Positions 1-12,981 are shown, counted from the stretch's first letter. The stretch: 50,395 bases of DNA from Carex sylvatica (GCA_964058845.1 CAXKVR010000484.1:1-50395), one strand, 5' to 3'. The notes: a model not told the origin generated them from the sequence alone. Translations and numbers: made by a program.

Positions 1-1674
1 TCAAAATAGTGATTTTGTACTTATCTAAAAAATTTTAAAAAAAAATTCTAAAAAATATAAATATAATTTGGTCTCGAAACACATTTTAATATAAAAATCA
101 TGTTGAGCAGTTCGAATCGACTATTTAAACTTTAAAAAAAAAACCATAATTAAAGCACAAACCAATTGTATATTTTAACCCTATCTCAATATTCTTCTAT
201 TTAAAACACCAATTCTAAATTCTAAAATATCGAATGGGTGTGCTTATAATTGCATATAAGCTACAGTTACTAACAAAAATTGATTTTGAAGTGAGAATTA
301 TCCTCTCATGCAGTGATTAAACAATGACACCTTGCATCTATTCGTTGTTTCGTCAACTTACGTCATACAAAATAAAAATAATAATAATTCAGAGTCATCT
401 ATTTGACTTAATGGCAATGAATATTTTTTTCAATAATACTGAACTAATCTACACAAATATATCAAATTAAGTATGTATATTTAATCTGTGATAATAGTTA
501 GGTCTAAATTTTCAATAAAAAAACAGTTCTTTCAATTGAAATTCTTCAAACAAGTGATTTTTGGTATTTTAATTCTTTAAAAAAAAACAATCTCTAGATC
601 CATCTTTGATCTTTCTATCAAATATATGAGTTCTTAAAAAAAAAAAAATCTCTAGACCCATCTTTCTATCAAATATATCATCATAATATCCGATTACCCA
701 ATTAATATCCATTTAACCATACAAATTGAAAACTCAGTTACAAAAAAAATTCGATTACTCAATCTAAAAATTCAATTTAAAACATTTTGCATCAATCATT
801 CAGAATCACTCTAATCGGAATTCTAATCAAATATACAATCGAATACCAATCGATATCAAAATACTTCTTCTATTTTACCAATTTTCTTTCATCTTCCATT
901 TTCTTATAAAGGAGAGAAATGTTTTTATTTAGGGGGTCAAAGAGAGCTAAAGAGGCCGGGGCTTTTACCATGGAGCTAGCGAACCGCGTGGCAAGGGTGC
1001 CACGTTGGATCTACATTTTTTTTTGTTAAGATTTATACTGAAACATTTAAGTTTTCTCATATTATAAATAAGTTCAAAAATATATTACAGGAAAATTATT
1101 AAAATATAGTGGATCGATATTAATGGTTGATTGAGTTTGACCTCGTCCTTTAAAAAAAAAGATTTTGGAGATCGATTACACTGAGCTGAAGGGAATAACG
1201 ATCCAATTCACATGCGTCACTTGGTACTATGCATGAAATATTAAATTAAAATTATTTAAGAGGTCTGCGTTGTTTGAAACTTTGAACTGCACAACAGGCG
1301 GCCGTGCATCTATAAAATTATATTTGGATAAAGCTACGTCGTTAGTTGACAAAGGAATTAAAGGTAAGCGATTAAATGGAGCTTATAGGAATTGAAAATT
1401 CAAAAAATACAATTTGTCATATGAGAAAAAAGAGCCAAAAACAAGATGACACCTACACTTTAACAATATTTGATTGTCCATAATTACACCTTGATGAGCT
1501 TAATACTACAAAAGTCATTGTTCAAACCACATCATTAACAAAAAAAAGGCAAAAGATAGAAATTAACGAAAAGAAGAAGAATAAAGGAAAAAAGAAAGAA
1601 AAGGAAACTACGGATTTCTGGCTAGCTTGCTAGCGCCATGTCATATATCATGCACATCTAATATTATTATATGA
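1..1674. other. AT-rich intergenic DNA, no gene seen
   Basis: No coding sequence is supported here. The stretch is poly-A/T rich. It holds an imperfect direct repeat (about 591-627 and 649-678, both starting TCTCTAGA and ending AAATATAT) and a small 7-bp-stem hairpin at 987-1004 (CGTGGCA, loop AGGG, TGCCACG). It is the 3' flank of the small minus-strand gene that ends at 1675. Confidence 0.6.
591..679. repeat. imperfect direct repeat, two copies
   Basis: Two copies of a sequence of about 30-37 bp are separated by an A-rich stretch. The first copy has a short internal insertion. Both are AT-rich, so slippage is a sufficient explanation. Confidence 0.6.
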
Positions 1675-1998
1675 TCAGAGGTGAAGGCTAGTATCGATGT
1701 CGGTCTCTTCGGATGCAAGCGAGGCGGGTTGAAGGCCGATGGAGATCGACTCATTAGTACCATCCATGAGGCACAGGAATTTGGTTTCGAAGAGCGGCCG
1801 GGCCGGATATAGAAGGTCCGGGTGAAAGAACCAGCTACTTGGTTTCTCTGAAGTACTAAGAACTAAAACTGATTTGCTTGGCCACAAGGTTGCATTGTTG
1901 TTCATCCCAAATTGACCTAAACACCTCCCCTCTCTCATTTCCTTCATTCTCTCCAACTCCCTAAACCTCTCTTGCAACAATGCTATGGATGACAACAT
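1675..1998 (-). CDS. small uncharacterised protein, 107 aa
   Basis: This is a single-exon minus-strand reading frame of 107 residues. I do not recognise the family with certainty. Residues 8-23 form a charged, probably helical segment rich in Arg, Glu and Met (LQERFRELERMKEMRE). The middle is Ser/Pro/Phe rich and the C-terminus is acidic (about residues 95-101, SEETDID). There is no signal peptide or membrane segment. The ATG at 1998 is chosen because an in-frame stop lies upstream and a TATA box (TATAAATA on the minus strand, 2060-2067) sits about 62 nt before it, which leaves a short 5' UTR. A 33-bp imperfect duplication surrounds the start, so the bases encoding LSSIAL also occur in frame just before the ATG. 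The codon pattern and TATA spacing favour a real gene, but I infer no function. Confidence 0.6.
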   Translation of the reverse strand: MLSSIALLQERFRELERMKEMREGRCLGQFGMNNNATLWPSKSVLVLSTSEKPSSWFFHPDLLYPARPLFETKFLCLMDGTNESISIGLQPASLASEETDIDTSLHL

Positions 1999-2059
1999 GA
2001 TTTCTTTGCTTAGTGCTATGGATGACAGCGTGGGAAACTAAAGATGGTATCAATATGTG

Positions 2060-2067
2060 TATTTATA
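2060..2067 (-). promoter_or_regulatory. TATA box of the small minus-strand gene
   Basis: The minus strand reads TATAAATA about 62 nt upstream of the ATG at 1998. With the usual 25-35 bp to the start site, the 5' UTR would be about 30-40 nt. Confidence 0.55.
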
Positions 2068-2750
2068 AGGAGATATAATATATATAACCTGTCTGTTGCA
2101 TTTGTCTTTCACGGTCGGATAAGTGATGATGGTTCCATTCATAATTTATTGCGATATGTATCTAGAAAGACATAACAAATGTGACAGAACATGAGGCCAC
2201 ACATAGACCAAGAAAGAAGAGAGTATGGGGTGTGTTCTAGTTCAAGGAATATGGAATCAATGGATTTTAGTTTTTGGTTTGTTGTGTTAGAGGGGAATCA
2301 TAGGTTGGATGATTGTTTTGTCTTCTATTGCTTGCCATTGTATATATGTGTGTTTATTAAGTGGTATAGTTTGACGGTGGATGTTATGGGGAATAGTGTT
2401 CATCACTTTCTATTCCTGTGCATTGCCAGAATATATATATATATTACTTCAATCAATGATGCTTTCATTTGCTTAGAGGAACGAGCTGGATATATAGAGT
2501 AGCTCTTAGTCAGGGATAAATTGATGTCTAGAAGCAAAGGAATTATATATTCCCGAGTTTGGTGATGTCCTTTCATCACCATAATTAATAACAAAGGCAT
2601 CATTTCACTGGTGCTCTTAGTATAATTCTTGAACCGTACCAATTTAGAATGGAAATTACAAAGAGATGATAGAACCTCTTTTGTGAAGATGTCAAGCGGA
2701 GCAGTATTTTTCTTATTAAAATGCATATTTTTTGTTCATATGAATATATA
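2068..2750. other. promoter-side intergenic DNA, no gene seen
   Basis: This is the upstream flank of the small minus-strand gene. Two overlapping open frames of about 105 codons exist here on opposite strands, but neither has a recognisable domain or convincing composition, so neither is called. Confidence 0.5.
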
Positions 2751-2758
2751 ATATATCA

Positions 2759-3180
2759 TCAGGAGTAGAATTAACTAAGTTGCTCTTAAGCTCACCAAAG
2801 TATTTGGTGAGCTTAACTATAAAACATATTAAAAAGGATTCAAATGACGAATTCGAACCGTTGGAACTCGCCTACCTTACGAGTGATGCGTCTACATGTG
2901 AAAATTTTAAACATTCAGATTAATTTAGTATAAAGTCAAGCGGTCAAAATTAGAAGGTTAATAAATTAATTTTGGTGCATTCATTTTTTGAACGTTTTTT
3001 GACTGCTTGACTTTATACTAAATTAATCTGAATGTTTAAAATTTTCACATGTAGACGCATCACTCGTAAGGTAGGCGAGTTCCAACGGTTCGAATTCGTC
3101 ATTTGAATCCTTTTTAATATGCTTTATAGTTAAGCTCACCAAATACTTTGGTGAGCTTAAGAGCACCCTAGTTCTACTCA
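2759..3180. mobile_element. foldback MITE, about 422 bp
   Basis: Nearly the whole element is an inverted repeat. Arms of about 183 bp (2764-2949 and 2996-3178) pair with few mismatches around a loop of about 50 bp. Each arm also contains a short internal palindrome (GCTCACCAAA...TTTGGTGAGC). The ends read AGTAGAA and its complement TTCTACT. An 8-bp direct repeat ATATATCA flanks it (2751-2758 and 3181-3188), which would suit a hAT-type target duplication, although the flanks are AT-rich and the two tips differ by a few bases. There is no coding capacity. A transcript through it would form a long hairpin. Confidence 0.85.
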
Positions 3181-3689
3181 ATATATCAGCACCATTATTG
3201 TTCTTGGATTGTAAAAATAATAAAATAACTGAATTGTATTCATTTCAAAGTTTGCTAGCTAATTGGTGAGATATATATAAAATAAATCCATGTCAGAAGA
3301 AATTGTGAACATCACTGCACCATTGAGTGATATAATTAATTGAATCAAATTAAAGTGTTAATTAATCAAACTACAATATTTTGTAGTATAATTAAATTAC
3401 TGCACTATTTAATGATTTGTGGAAAATAAATCAATTTCAGTTATCAATTTGTTTCAAAGGGCAAATGTACGGACCTATCAATACATTCAATATTTAGTAA
3501 CTTTAAATTTTTATTCAGCATGTTAGATTATTTTAATTTTGGCTATTATGGCGATATATCCTTTTTTCAATGATAAAAAGAAAAAGAAAAATTAGACGTG
3601 TGTAAACTGTAGCCTAGTAATTAAAACACCATTCAAGTTAATGCACTTCGGCCATCTGATCAAGATCGGAGCCAATCCAATCCCTGCCA

Positions 3690-3792
3690 ATGACATATGG
3701 GGTCCTTTTATAATATTAGTGTGGATCTCAATCAGACGGTTCATATCTATTAACGCACGATGAGTTAATGCAGAAGATACAAATTCTAGATG
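3690..3792. repeat. partial MITE copy, same family as 49507-49724
   Basis: GGAGCCAATCC, an ..AATATTAG.GTG.ATCT block and the tip GAGTTAATGCAGA.GATAC occur in the same order as in the complete MITE at 49507-49724. The opposite tip is missing, so this is a half element. Confidence 0.5.
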
Positions 3793-5437
3793 TTGCGGTA
3801 TGGGGCTCTTTATACAGTACGTAGTTTAATATTATGATAATTAGAGTATTTATTCCGTCAAACAAAATATTACAATGTTATATAAAAATAATAATTATCT
3901 CGAGAGAAACAAAATAATAAAATGTTATATTTAAATATCAACCATAATCTAACATTATATATTAATTAGAAAACAAATACTAATTTCATAATATTTAGGG
4001 ATAAAATTGTATAAATATTCCAGTCCAATGTGAGTGGTTAACCTCATATGTGATGCTGACAAGAGCACACCTAAAGCTTGATTAGAAGTGGTTAAGTCAT
4101 CTTTATGAATTAAAAAATAATAATTTTGTCCTTTATTTTTTTATAATTTTATCAGTATTTATAATTTTAACTTCTTTATAAAATAAAATTGTGTTACATT
4201 AATTTATTCAGCATTTTAAAACTCAAATTAGACGCTCAGTAATGTCTTTCCAATAATATAATCTATAATCCGGTAAAAAAAAAAAAACCGCAGCAAACAA
4301 TGTGAGAATTTTGTTCTTAGGAAAGAAAAAAAAAGTATACGGGTATAATATTTGGAGAAGTGAATATGCAAGGACACTATGTGATCAGATCACTAGATCA
4401 GTACTGGTAAATATTTAACGACATACTGAGAATGTTTTCTGACAGAGATTTTGTCACGGAGCAAATGGAGGAAAGTGGCATGCGGCGTTTGCAGGGAATT
4501 AAGAGGTCTCTTTTCTTTCTTAGTGGATTGCAAAAGTAAAATTGCCTTTATTCCCTTTTAAAATTCAATTCCCCTTGTCTCGAGTCTAATTCCCTCTTCT
4601 CACACATTTTCACATCTCTACGTCTTGACCAGCTTTTGTCTTGTACGACATGTCTGATCCATCATGGGTAATGGGTTTCCAATTCCCACACCGAGTCTCT
4701 AATCTCTATACATATATAACTATACATGCATCCATGCACAATGCATGCGGGATTTCGTTTAATTTGGAATGAATTTAGACCGAGAAGAATTAGTCTGAGC
4801 ATGCTTCAGTATTGCAGTTTGTCGTCGTACGAGGAACCCAGAGCTTCCAATTGCTATTTATTGTTTACTATGTATACATAATTATTATTTATGGGAGAAT
4901 ATTATTTGAATAATTTTAAATTACTTATTCTTCCACTTAAAATTTATAATTTCATCTTTACCCTTTTAAATTTCAAAAAGTCACAAATCTACAAGATTTT
5001 TTTTTTATTAAATTCATTTTAAATTTATACAGTACTCATGTTATTGTTTATTAAATAAAAAATATATCATATTTAAGATGAATGTTCAGCTTTCTAATTG
5101 GCCATATATAAGGACAAACGGTTCATTCTTACCAGTGATGTGCACTCAAGTTTATGCCTACATGTCATTGTATATGCGTTATAAGTACATAAATAAACTA
5201 TTTGTGCGTTCGGCAATCGACCAATTAGAAGATTGTGCATTTTTTTACATGTAGTGTATATTTTTATTTCTTAATAAAGAGTACAATGAGAATTTTATAA
5301 ATTTAAAATTACTTTTAATATAAATGACAATAAATTGGATAAATTTGTAAGATTTTAAATTTTTTAAGGATAAATAGATATCATGAATTTTTGAGGAAGA
5401 CAAATACATAATTTCAATCTTTTTGAGGGATATACAT

Positions 5438-5519
5438 GGATTCCTCCATTACAAGAGGCAGTGTGGAAATTTCTAGATGGATTCCTCCATTACAAGAGGC
5501 AGTGTGAAAATTTCTAGAT
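5438..5519. repeat. 41-bp tandem duplication
   Basis: Two adjacent 41-bp copies (5438-5478 and 5479-5519), each starting GGATTCCTCC and ending TTCTAGAT, differ at one base (G/A). The near-identity points to a recent duplication. Confidence 0.9.
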
Positions 5520-6488
5520 GAGCTTCTCTGTTTGTTCTGTTTTTATTATTTTTAAGTAAGCTAGATATATATTAAAGAAGGTAATGTAACAGCTAGTGCG
5601 TGTCATACCTGTGTACTCCGGGCCTCTCCCAATTAAGTGGAGAGACATTTTGGAAAGCCCCAACTATGCATTATCAGATTTCAATTTTTTTTTTTTAATA
5701 ATGTGGAACAAACAACCTGTTATATGTAGCAAAACGTGCCTCATTGCAGGAATGCAAGTACCTTCTCTGAGAAATATATAACAATATTGATTAGATTGTT
5801 AAGTTCTGTTTAGCAACAGGAAATCAATCTGCTGTGATCCGAAGTTCGGGAACATGAATCTTGAAATTTTTGTTTTTTTGAATCTAATCGTTCAATTTTT
5901 TATTTATACGTATTTTGAAACAACTGATTTTTTTATGCACGTATCTCGAAACAATTAAACAGCCAGATTCAAAAAATAAAAATTCCATAATACTTTTCAC
6001 ACATGAAGAATCGCAGCAGATTCGGATCTTAGCGACAGGAAACCAGTAAGGAAAAAAACAAAACAAAGAAAAATGCAGTTAGTACTTAGTAGCTTCAAAC
6101 TTTTATCACTTTTGCTCGTGTTAGGTAGATGAGATACAGTGAATATCGAATATATTCTATTCTTTACAATTTATTTAAAATATTCTATCCTGTCCTGTCG
6201 AAATAGAGATGCGTCTAAATATATATGAAAGGAATATATATCCACTCATAGGGCCATGTTGTTGGTTTTTAAAAGTGTGAACAATATATAAATTTCAGAC
6301 TATTATAGAACTCATATTCGATGAAATTGTACACGGTTCACATGATATTAAAGACGAAGTTATACTTTTAAATTATAGAAATTAAACACGTATTGAAGAT
6401 TGACGTATAAAATTCTCATACTAAATATAAAGTCAATTATACAGTACACGTATAGTATTTTACATTAAATTTTATAAATATATATATA

Positions 6489-6913
6489 GAGGTTGGCTAC
6501 TATGCTTATATAAGCATATCCCCACATATGCTTATAACTCATTTTTGTATTTTCAATGTTCAATTGGTCGATCGGAACCGTTCATCTTGTTCTCCATATT
6601 AATATGTTCTTGGAAACTAAATTTTACATTTTTCTGAATTATTTTACTATTTATTAAGCTAATTTGAAAATCTCTGATCCAACGGTGGCTTCTGATTTTA
6701 CTGTTTTGTTAAGCCACCGTTGGATCAGCGATTTTCAAATTAGCTTAATAAATAGTAAAAAAATTCAGAAAAATATAAAATTTAGTCTCCAAGAACATAT
6801 TAATATGGAGAACAAGATGAACGGTTCCGATTGACCATTTTGACATTGAAAATACAAAAATGAGTTATAAGCATATGTGGGGATATGCTTATATAAGCAT
6901 AGTAGCCAACCTC
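6489..6913. mobile_element. foldback MITE, 425 bp
   Basis: The element is almost a perfect palindrome. Arms of about 203 bp (6489-6691 and 6711-6913) surround a 19-bp loop. The tips are GAGGTTGGCTACTATGC and its complement, flanked by runs of TATATA that hide the exact target duplication. The arm block around 6555-6660 (..GAACCGTTCATCTTGTTCTC..) has relatives at about 28035-28135, and a weaker one at 13060-13195, so the family is repeated in this genome. There is no coding potential. Confidence 0.85.
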
Positions 6914-9418
6914 TATATATATATATATATATAAGTACTAAGTAAAAAAAAATTGAAAACAAATAAGAGAATTCACTCTATGTAAATTTGCCGAGGCATG
7001 AGACAATGTATTTCATGAATGAATCCGGATGAAGTTTATCCAAGCAAGCAAAATCATCCTGCAAATAAAAATTCTTGACATTTACTAGACAATTTTATTC
7101 TTTTTATGCTAGTGATATATTCTCCAAGTGAGGCTATTGTACTATGTATAGTGTGGATTGGTTCGTAGTATGGATTAATATCTTTGTTTTTAAAGTCAAA
7201 GCAGTCAATCTAAACCGTTTACATAAATTTCATATGAAAATGTACATGTAGATCAAATTTATATTTTTAATTTTTTTTTGCTAGACCGTTCAAAAGTAGA
7301 GCTTTTCTATTTATAAAAAAAATTTCTAGTAGAGATATGAAAATAAAGATAATCTATAATACGGACCAATTTGCGATATGCACTGTATATATGACATCCT
7401 CACCTCACTCATATACTCTTCTGCTTCGGTTGATTTTATCTTGTGCATCGTGTCAGAAAATCATGTGTAAGGTTTCTTTTTAAACTGTTAATACGTTGCA
7501 CAATGCAAAATTGCAAATCAATTTTCTTTTTATGAACAATTTATAACTATTCCAGTCAAATTGATCTTTTGTTATCACAAACTTCTTTCCGTCTTTCGCT
7601 GAAGTCTATTAATACAAAATAAATAATGAATTTATTATGTAGTTTAACTGGTTTGTTGTTAGGTTAAACTTTTAAGGTGTCTTAAATTTAAACTTCATCC
7701 TTCACAATTAAAATGATAATTGATAAAAAGACTTCCGAGCCCTCTATACTATTTTAAAAGCAAACAAAATAGTCATCTATTCTCCATAGGAACCCAAAAA
7801 TTGAGATGGGAGGCCGACTAAATAAATATTATATAATTTCATTTTGAGGAGGGTTCTATAAGTCAAAATAAAACTGTTAAATATGTTTTACATCATTTTA
7901 TATTTTATTCATGCACGTGTAAAAAGTTATGATATTTCAATTTTATTTTGTTTGTTATCGAGAGCTTATAAAACTAAATTGATGTGAATAATTTCTAGAT
8001 GTTTATTTTTTCAACTTAATGATTCACATAAAAATAAAATCGAAATGTGATAATTTTTTAAGAGTATACAGTGAAAATATTATAGATCGCATCTAACAAT
8101 TTGATTTTGATATTTATGTTTTAAATTTTAAGTTATTAACGTTTTAAAAATGAAGACACGGTGGAGGCGTAAAAAATAAAGGCATTTGAACACTCCTCTT
8201 TTATTTTATGAGGAAGATAAATAGTATATATATATATATTTAAAATATATTAAAATACGTAAAGGGAAAAATTAAAAAATTCTAATTTTTAAAATACTTA
8301 GCATCCCTTCTCCTTCACTTACTTCCATCCCTAAATTGTTACGGTATATGCTCTCAAAGAAAAGGATCATTGAGGTTTAGAAAGGCATCAGATCAAATAC
8401 AGAATGATGTTTTATCGGAACCGTTCGATCTGTATTAAATTTCGTGGATACTTAATATGTATGAATTTTAAAGCTGTTTGCGTAAATCTTGAAGGCCTGT
8501 CGTGCCAGCAAATCTGATCCATAATATTACCGCAAGTTTTTCGAAGGTGATCGAAAATTAGTCACAGAAAAACCCAATAAAAATTCGAGCCCGTGGGCCG
8601 TCAGAGGAAAGGAGGAACGAATTACTTTCTTTTTTAATCTTATCTCTGTAAAGTCCTTAATGGACATTAAAAAGGGCCTAAAGAGATGGTTTTTTTTTTT
8701 TTTAAATAAAAAATGAGAAAATGATTCATCTGTTCTAGCTTTTCACGTGGACAATGCGAGATGAATCATACACGCATGAATGGATCATGGTGTCTTTTCA
8801 AAATTAAATATTTCTTGTATTTTAGTAATGATTGTTTAAATTATGAATGAATCGACAGATAAACTTTGTTAACAGGAAGCTGCCGACCCGAAATCGAATA
8901 CGAACTGTTGTCGTCAAAATTCTTTTTTTTTTGAAAATTTTTGCAGAAGTTGCGAAGTCGTGAGAGAAAATTGAATTTTCGACTTTTGGGTACAATAATT
9001 TTAAAACTTTTTCTTAGCCAATTGTACTACTTCCCCTTCTATTGTCGTCAAAATTCACCGCTAGATAAACTTTTATAAAATGTTTAACAGTTTCAGTGGT
9101 GTAAACGTCAACGAAATGTATCTTTAGGAAATTTTTATTTTTTCTAAAAAAATTAACATTTAGAAATTCAATAAAACTGTTAAATGATTTTTTTCCGAGT
9201 AAAATTGGAAGTAAGTCACTCAATTATTTAATATTCTTGTTATTATAATAAATAATTTTTTTCGTCAGAATTTCGAACTCAGAACCTGACTATATGTGCC
9301 GTTAGAATTAATATTAGATCTGAAGGTTCAATTTAGATCATATGCATCTGAGTTGGATAGCAGATATTTCTTTCTAGCACGGATATTAGACTGGGGACAG
9401 ATCTAAGTGGATTCCAGC
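6914..9418. other. intergenic DNA, no gene seen
   Basis: AT-rich, with poly-T tracts. The short open frames here show no domain and no start context, and I see no RNA gene. Confidence 0.5.
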
Positions 9419-10299
9419 TAGGGCTGGCAAAAAAATTCGTAGTTCGTGATTCGATTTGGGTTTGATTCGAGTTTAATTTAATTCGAAATGGATTCGAATT
9501 GAAATGAATCAAACCAGGTTCGGTTCGAAATTAATTCAAACCAAACTCAAACTTAGTCTGGTTCGATCGAAATGGGTTCGCGAACTTTTATGGTTCGAAT
9601 CTCATAGTAACATCGGCAATTCATTTATCTGATGAAATTAAAACCCAAGATAAAGCATAATTTAACTTAGCTGACACTCTTTCGTTCTCAAATGTCAATA
9701 ATATAGTTCTCTCCGCCTCTTCCTAACTCACTATCTCTCTTGCTCTAAAACTTAGCCGACGGTCTCGACGACTGGTTGTCTCTCCGGTCGTCACTCCTCT
9801 CTTCGGCCTAGACGGCTGTCTCTCCTCTATCTTCGGCCGTCTCTCCTCCGCCTTCTCTATCTTTCATATTCTCACTTCATTAGATGGTCCGATCGAGGGT
9901 TTGATCGAGTGAGCACTCGAGGTACGATTACTTGTTTTACTGTATATTTCAGTTCTTGTACTTAATCATATTTTTACGATTATTTGTTGAGATGTATTTT
10001 TTAATGAACAATTTTTCAACTTAAAAATACTAATTTCATATCGGTAAAAGGAAGCTATGTGAATTTTGTCCCGCAAGAAAAAAATAATGTATAAACTACC
10101 GGTATTACTAGAGCTGCTAAAAAATAATTTAGTTCGTGATTCGATTTGGGTTCAATTTGAAAAATATGTAGTGCACAATTAATTCGATTCGAAATAAATT
10201 CAGTTCGAAATGAATCAAACTAGATTCAGTTCGAATCTTATTCAAATCAAACTCAAACTTATAGTGAGTTTGATTCGGTTCGATTCGTTGCCACCCCTA
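9419..10299. mobile_element. non-autonomous hAT-like element, 881 bp
   Basis: The left tip is TAGGGCTGGCAA (9419-9430) and the right tip is TTGCCACCCCTA (10288-10299), so the terminal inverted repeats match at 11 of 12 positions and have the TAGGG..GGCAA form seen in plant hAT elements. The flanking octamers ATTCCAGC and GTTCCAGT share the core TTCCAG, which fits a decayed 8-bp target duplication. The subterminal regions are dense in short TTCGATTTGG/CCAAACTCAAAC-type repeats on both sides. The middle (about 9700-9921) is less AT-rich, pyrimidine-rich and leader-like and ends at a good splice donor (GAG/GTACGA at 9921/9922). There is no transposase frame, so the element would need a partner. 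Confidence 0.75.
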
Positions 10300-10410
10300 G
10301 TTCCAGTATACGCTTTTGTGTAAAGTCATAAAGTGAGAGAATGACAGAATGTAGGGTTAAATAAAAACTAAAAAATGTAGGGGTTTTGTGAAACATGATT
10401 TTCTATAGCA

Positions 10411-10855
10411 TCACTGGTATAGCCAAAGTCTATATCAGCCCAATTTTTTTTTTCTTTTCTTACCATCTTCCAAAAAGAAAAGAAAAGAAAAAAAAAAACA
10501 GATTTGACATATTTTTCGTGATTTTTTTTTTTTAAAACCAGAAACGCATATTAGACCTACACTTATTTAAAGTAGGGACGCATAATAGATATGCTTTTTC
10601 TTAAAGACAGCGTACAACACTTTCCAAGTAATTAAAAGTATGCACCTCACTCACGACAGGAACGCATATTAGATCTGCTCTTCCTTAAAAGCAGTGCATG
10701 AAACACTCCCCTTGTAATTCAAAAGGCAGTGCATATCTAATCTGCACTCCTGGTAAAAATTGAATTTTCACGAAAAAAAAATGTCAATTTTTTTTTAATA
10801 TTTTGGAAAAGACAGGTAAGAGAAAAAAATCGGCTACATCAGCTATCTTTCTTTA
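10411..10855. repeat. imperfect foldback repeat, about 445 bp
   Basis: The ends pair imperfectly (left ATAGCC...ATCAGCC, right GGCTACATCAGCTAT). The interior holds several degenerate copies of ACGCATATTAGATCTGC in both orientations. This looks like a decayed MITE or the subterminal-repeat region of a DNA transposon. No clear target duplication was found. Confidence 0.5.
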
Positions 10856-12981
10856 AAAAAATAAAATAAAAATAGAATTCTGTTATTTTAGTTCTGACTG
10901 TTTGATTTAAAACGAACGGACCAAATTGATTCGAATTAGAATTTAAAGGGCCTTTTTTTTATATAATTCTGATCTGTTTGTTACTTTGTTTCAATTGTAT
11001 GGCTTAATTTAAAATAATATGAAAAGGTAGGTGACATCAATCCAATGCAGCCATCTAGGGTGTTCATTGGGTCTGTTTAGTTGTTTTTTAACCAAACTGA
11101 ATTAATTTGAATCAAATGGTTCGATTTGGTTTGTTTTTTAAAATCGAATTATAACTTTGGTTCAATTTAGTTTGCAAAATTTTAAAATTGAAATAACTAA
11201 ACCGACCGAACTTTTATATATTATGAATTTGGTCCGAACTTTCCTGGTTTATTTCTTAATCAATTGATTTAAATACTTCGGTTTATTTCTTAATACCCCG
11301 GATTATTTCTTAATATACTTCAGTTTATTATAAATTAATTGCTTTAAATAAAAATAATATATTTTGGTTTGAACCGAACAAACTGAAATAAAATTTTGAT
11401 TCGATTCTATATTTGAAACCGAATTATTACTTTGATTTATCTAATTCAGTCTGGTTTAGTATTGTCTCGTCTTGCAATACTAACGAGTTTGTCATATAAG
11501 AATAATTCATCAATGTTTATTAAGAATAGTTCATCAACGTTTAAATTTCGTAATTCCAATATAATAAGAATATAATCAGAAATAGTTCGGTATTTTATAA
11601 TGTAAATAAGATATTATTATATTAATATTAGATAAATATTTTTGTACAGATCTTAAGATAGAACAAAAATTAAATTATTCAAACTTCTCCATTTAATTGT
11701 CCATAATCTCACCGTATCACAAATATTGAAAGCAAACGAAATAATTGGATTTCTTCAAGCTAAAAACTTGGATCATTAAAGATAAATGAGGTTTAAAATA
11801 TTATGATAATGATGTTTGCTAACTGTAGTATATAATTGGCAATATATATATAAGTTAAACATTGTTACGTGTGAGTATTAATTTATAAGTCTATGTTTAG
11901 TTAACTTAATTAAGTTGACACTTAATAATTGAATGGTTGACTTTTGTTTGTTAATGATCAATACTTGCACAAGTAAGAGCTGATTTTTTTTAATTATTTA
12001 TTGATCAGTTCTTATTTTATTTTTTTATTGGTTAGCTAGCCAAATGAACAATCCCCAAGTGAGTAAAAATATTCCTAAAAAAGGAATTTATTATCATGAT
12101 AATATATTACAAGATGTCCGTTATCTACACAATTAATTGGAGAAACCGTCTCTGATGTTTTTTTAGGAGCATTTTTTTTCTTGTAAATTAGAATCCAAAG
12201 AAATAGCTTCTAGAATAAAAAAAATATGATTGTAAATGGTTCAGGTTAGGATAGGATTCACGAGCAAAATAATAAATTTAAGTATCAAATTGGATCCATA
12301 TTACTTATTTAATTATTTTAGTAGATATCTAAGTGAATTTGGATTATATTTTGGATGCTTTAATTAAAATATTTTAGCACAATAAAATACATGAGGAAGG
12401 GAATAAATATAATTCTCTTGTATAATAAAGTGCAAATTAAGAACAATGCCTGGATCCAATTAAGCTAACTTGTATGCATAATTAAATTTATAGTGAATTC
12501 TTTACAGATTTTATATTCGGCCTTGATAGATATGCAAATGAGAATCTAATAAGAAAAGGCAGATCTTCTTTAAAAATCTCAATCCATATAATTATAACAA
12601 CAACAACAATAATACAGATAATAATATTAAAGAAATATATGTTAGTTGTTATTTTTTAAAACTTTTTTTAATTACAAGTTATTATAACATAGGTTTTCAT
12701 ATAAATTTGTTTTAATAAAGCTCGTCAAAATCATTAAACCGACTCAGAAAAAGCTCGAACTGAATGATTTTTAATTTATTATTGATTAGTTATGTATTGA
12801 AAATATTGTAATTCGATTATTTAACAAAACTTGTCAAAATCATTAAATCCGATGTTTAAAAAATTAAATTGAATGATTTTCAATTTATTATTGATAAATA
12901 ATTCAAATTAACAATCTAAATAAATTCCGACCTAATATCCATACGAAGAGATTCGAATTTTCGTCATTGTATTATCTATTA
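10856..12981. other. intergenic DNA with decayed repeats
   Basis: No gene is seen. At about 11057-11470 a hAT-like fragment begins TAGGGTGTTCATTGGG and is rich in GGTTCGATTTGG-type motifs, but its other end is not visible. At 12722-12786 and 12834-12898 a degenerate direct repeat occurs (GTCAAAATCATTAAA...TTTATTATTGAT). Confidence 0.5.

Larger units (their letters stand above)
3181..6488. other. intergenic DNA, no gene seen
   Basis: AT-rich sequence without a credible coding frame. At about 3690-3792 it contains a partial copy of the MITE family that occurs complete at 49507-49724 (shared GGAGCCAATCC and a related GAGTTAATGCAGA..ATAC.AATTC tip). It also contains a 41-bp tandem duplication at 5438-5519. 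Confidence 0.55.

Noticed and set aside
2191..2726. Two overlapping frames of about 105 codons on opposite strands
   Set aside because: No domain, unconvincing composition and no conserved start; chance frames in the promoter side of the small gene.
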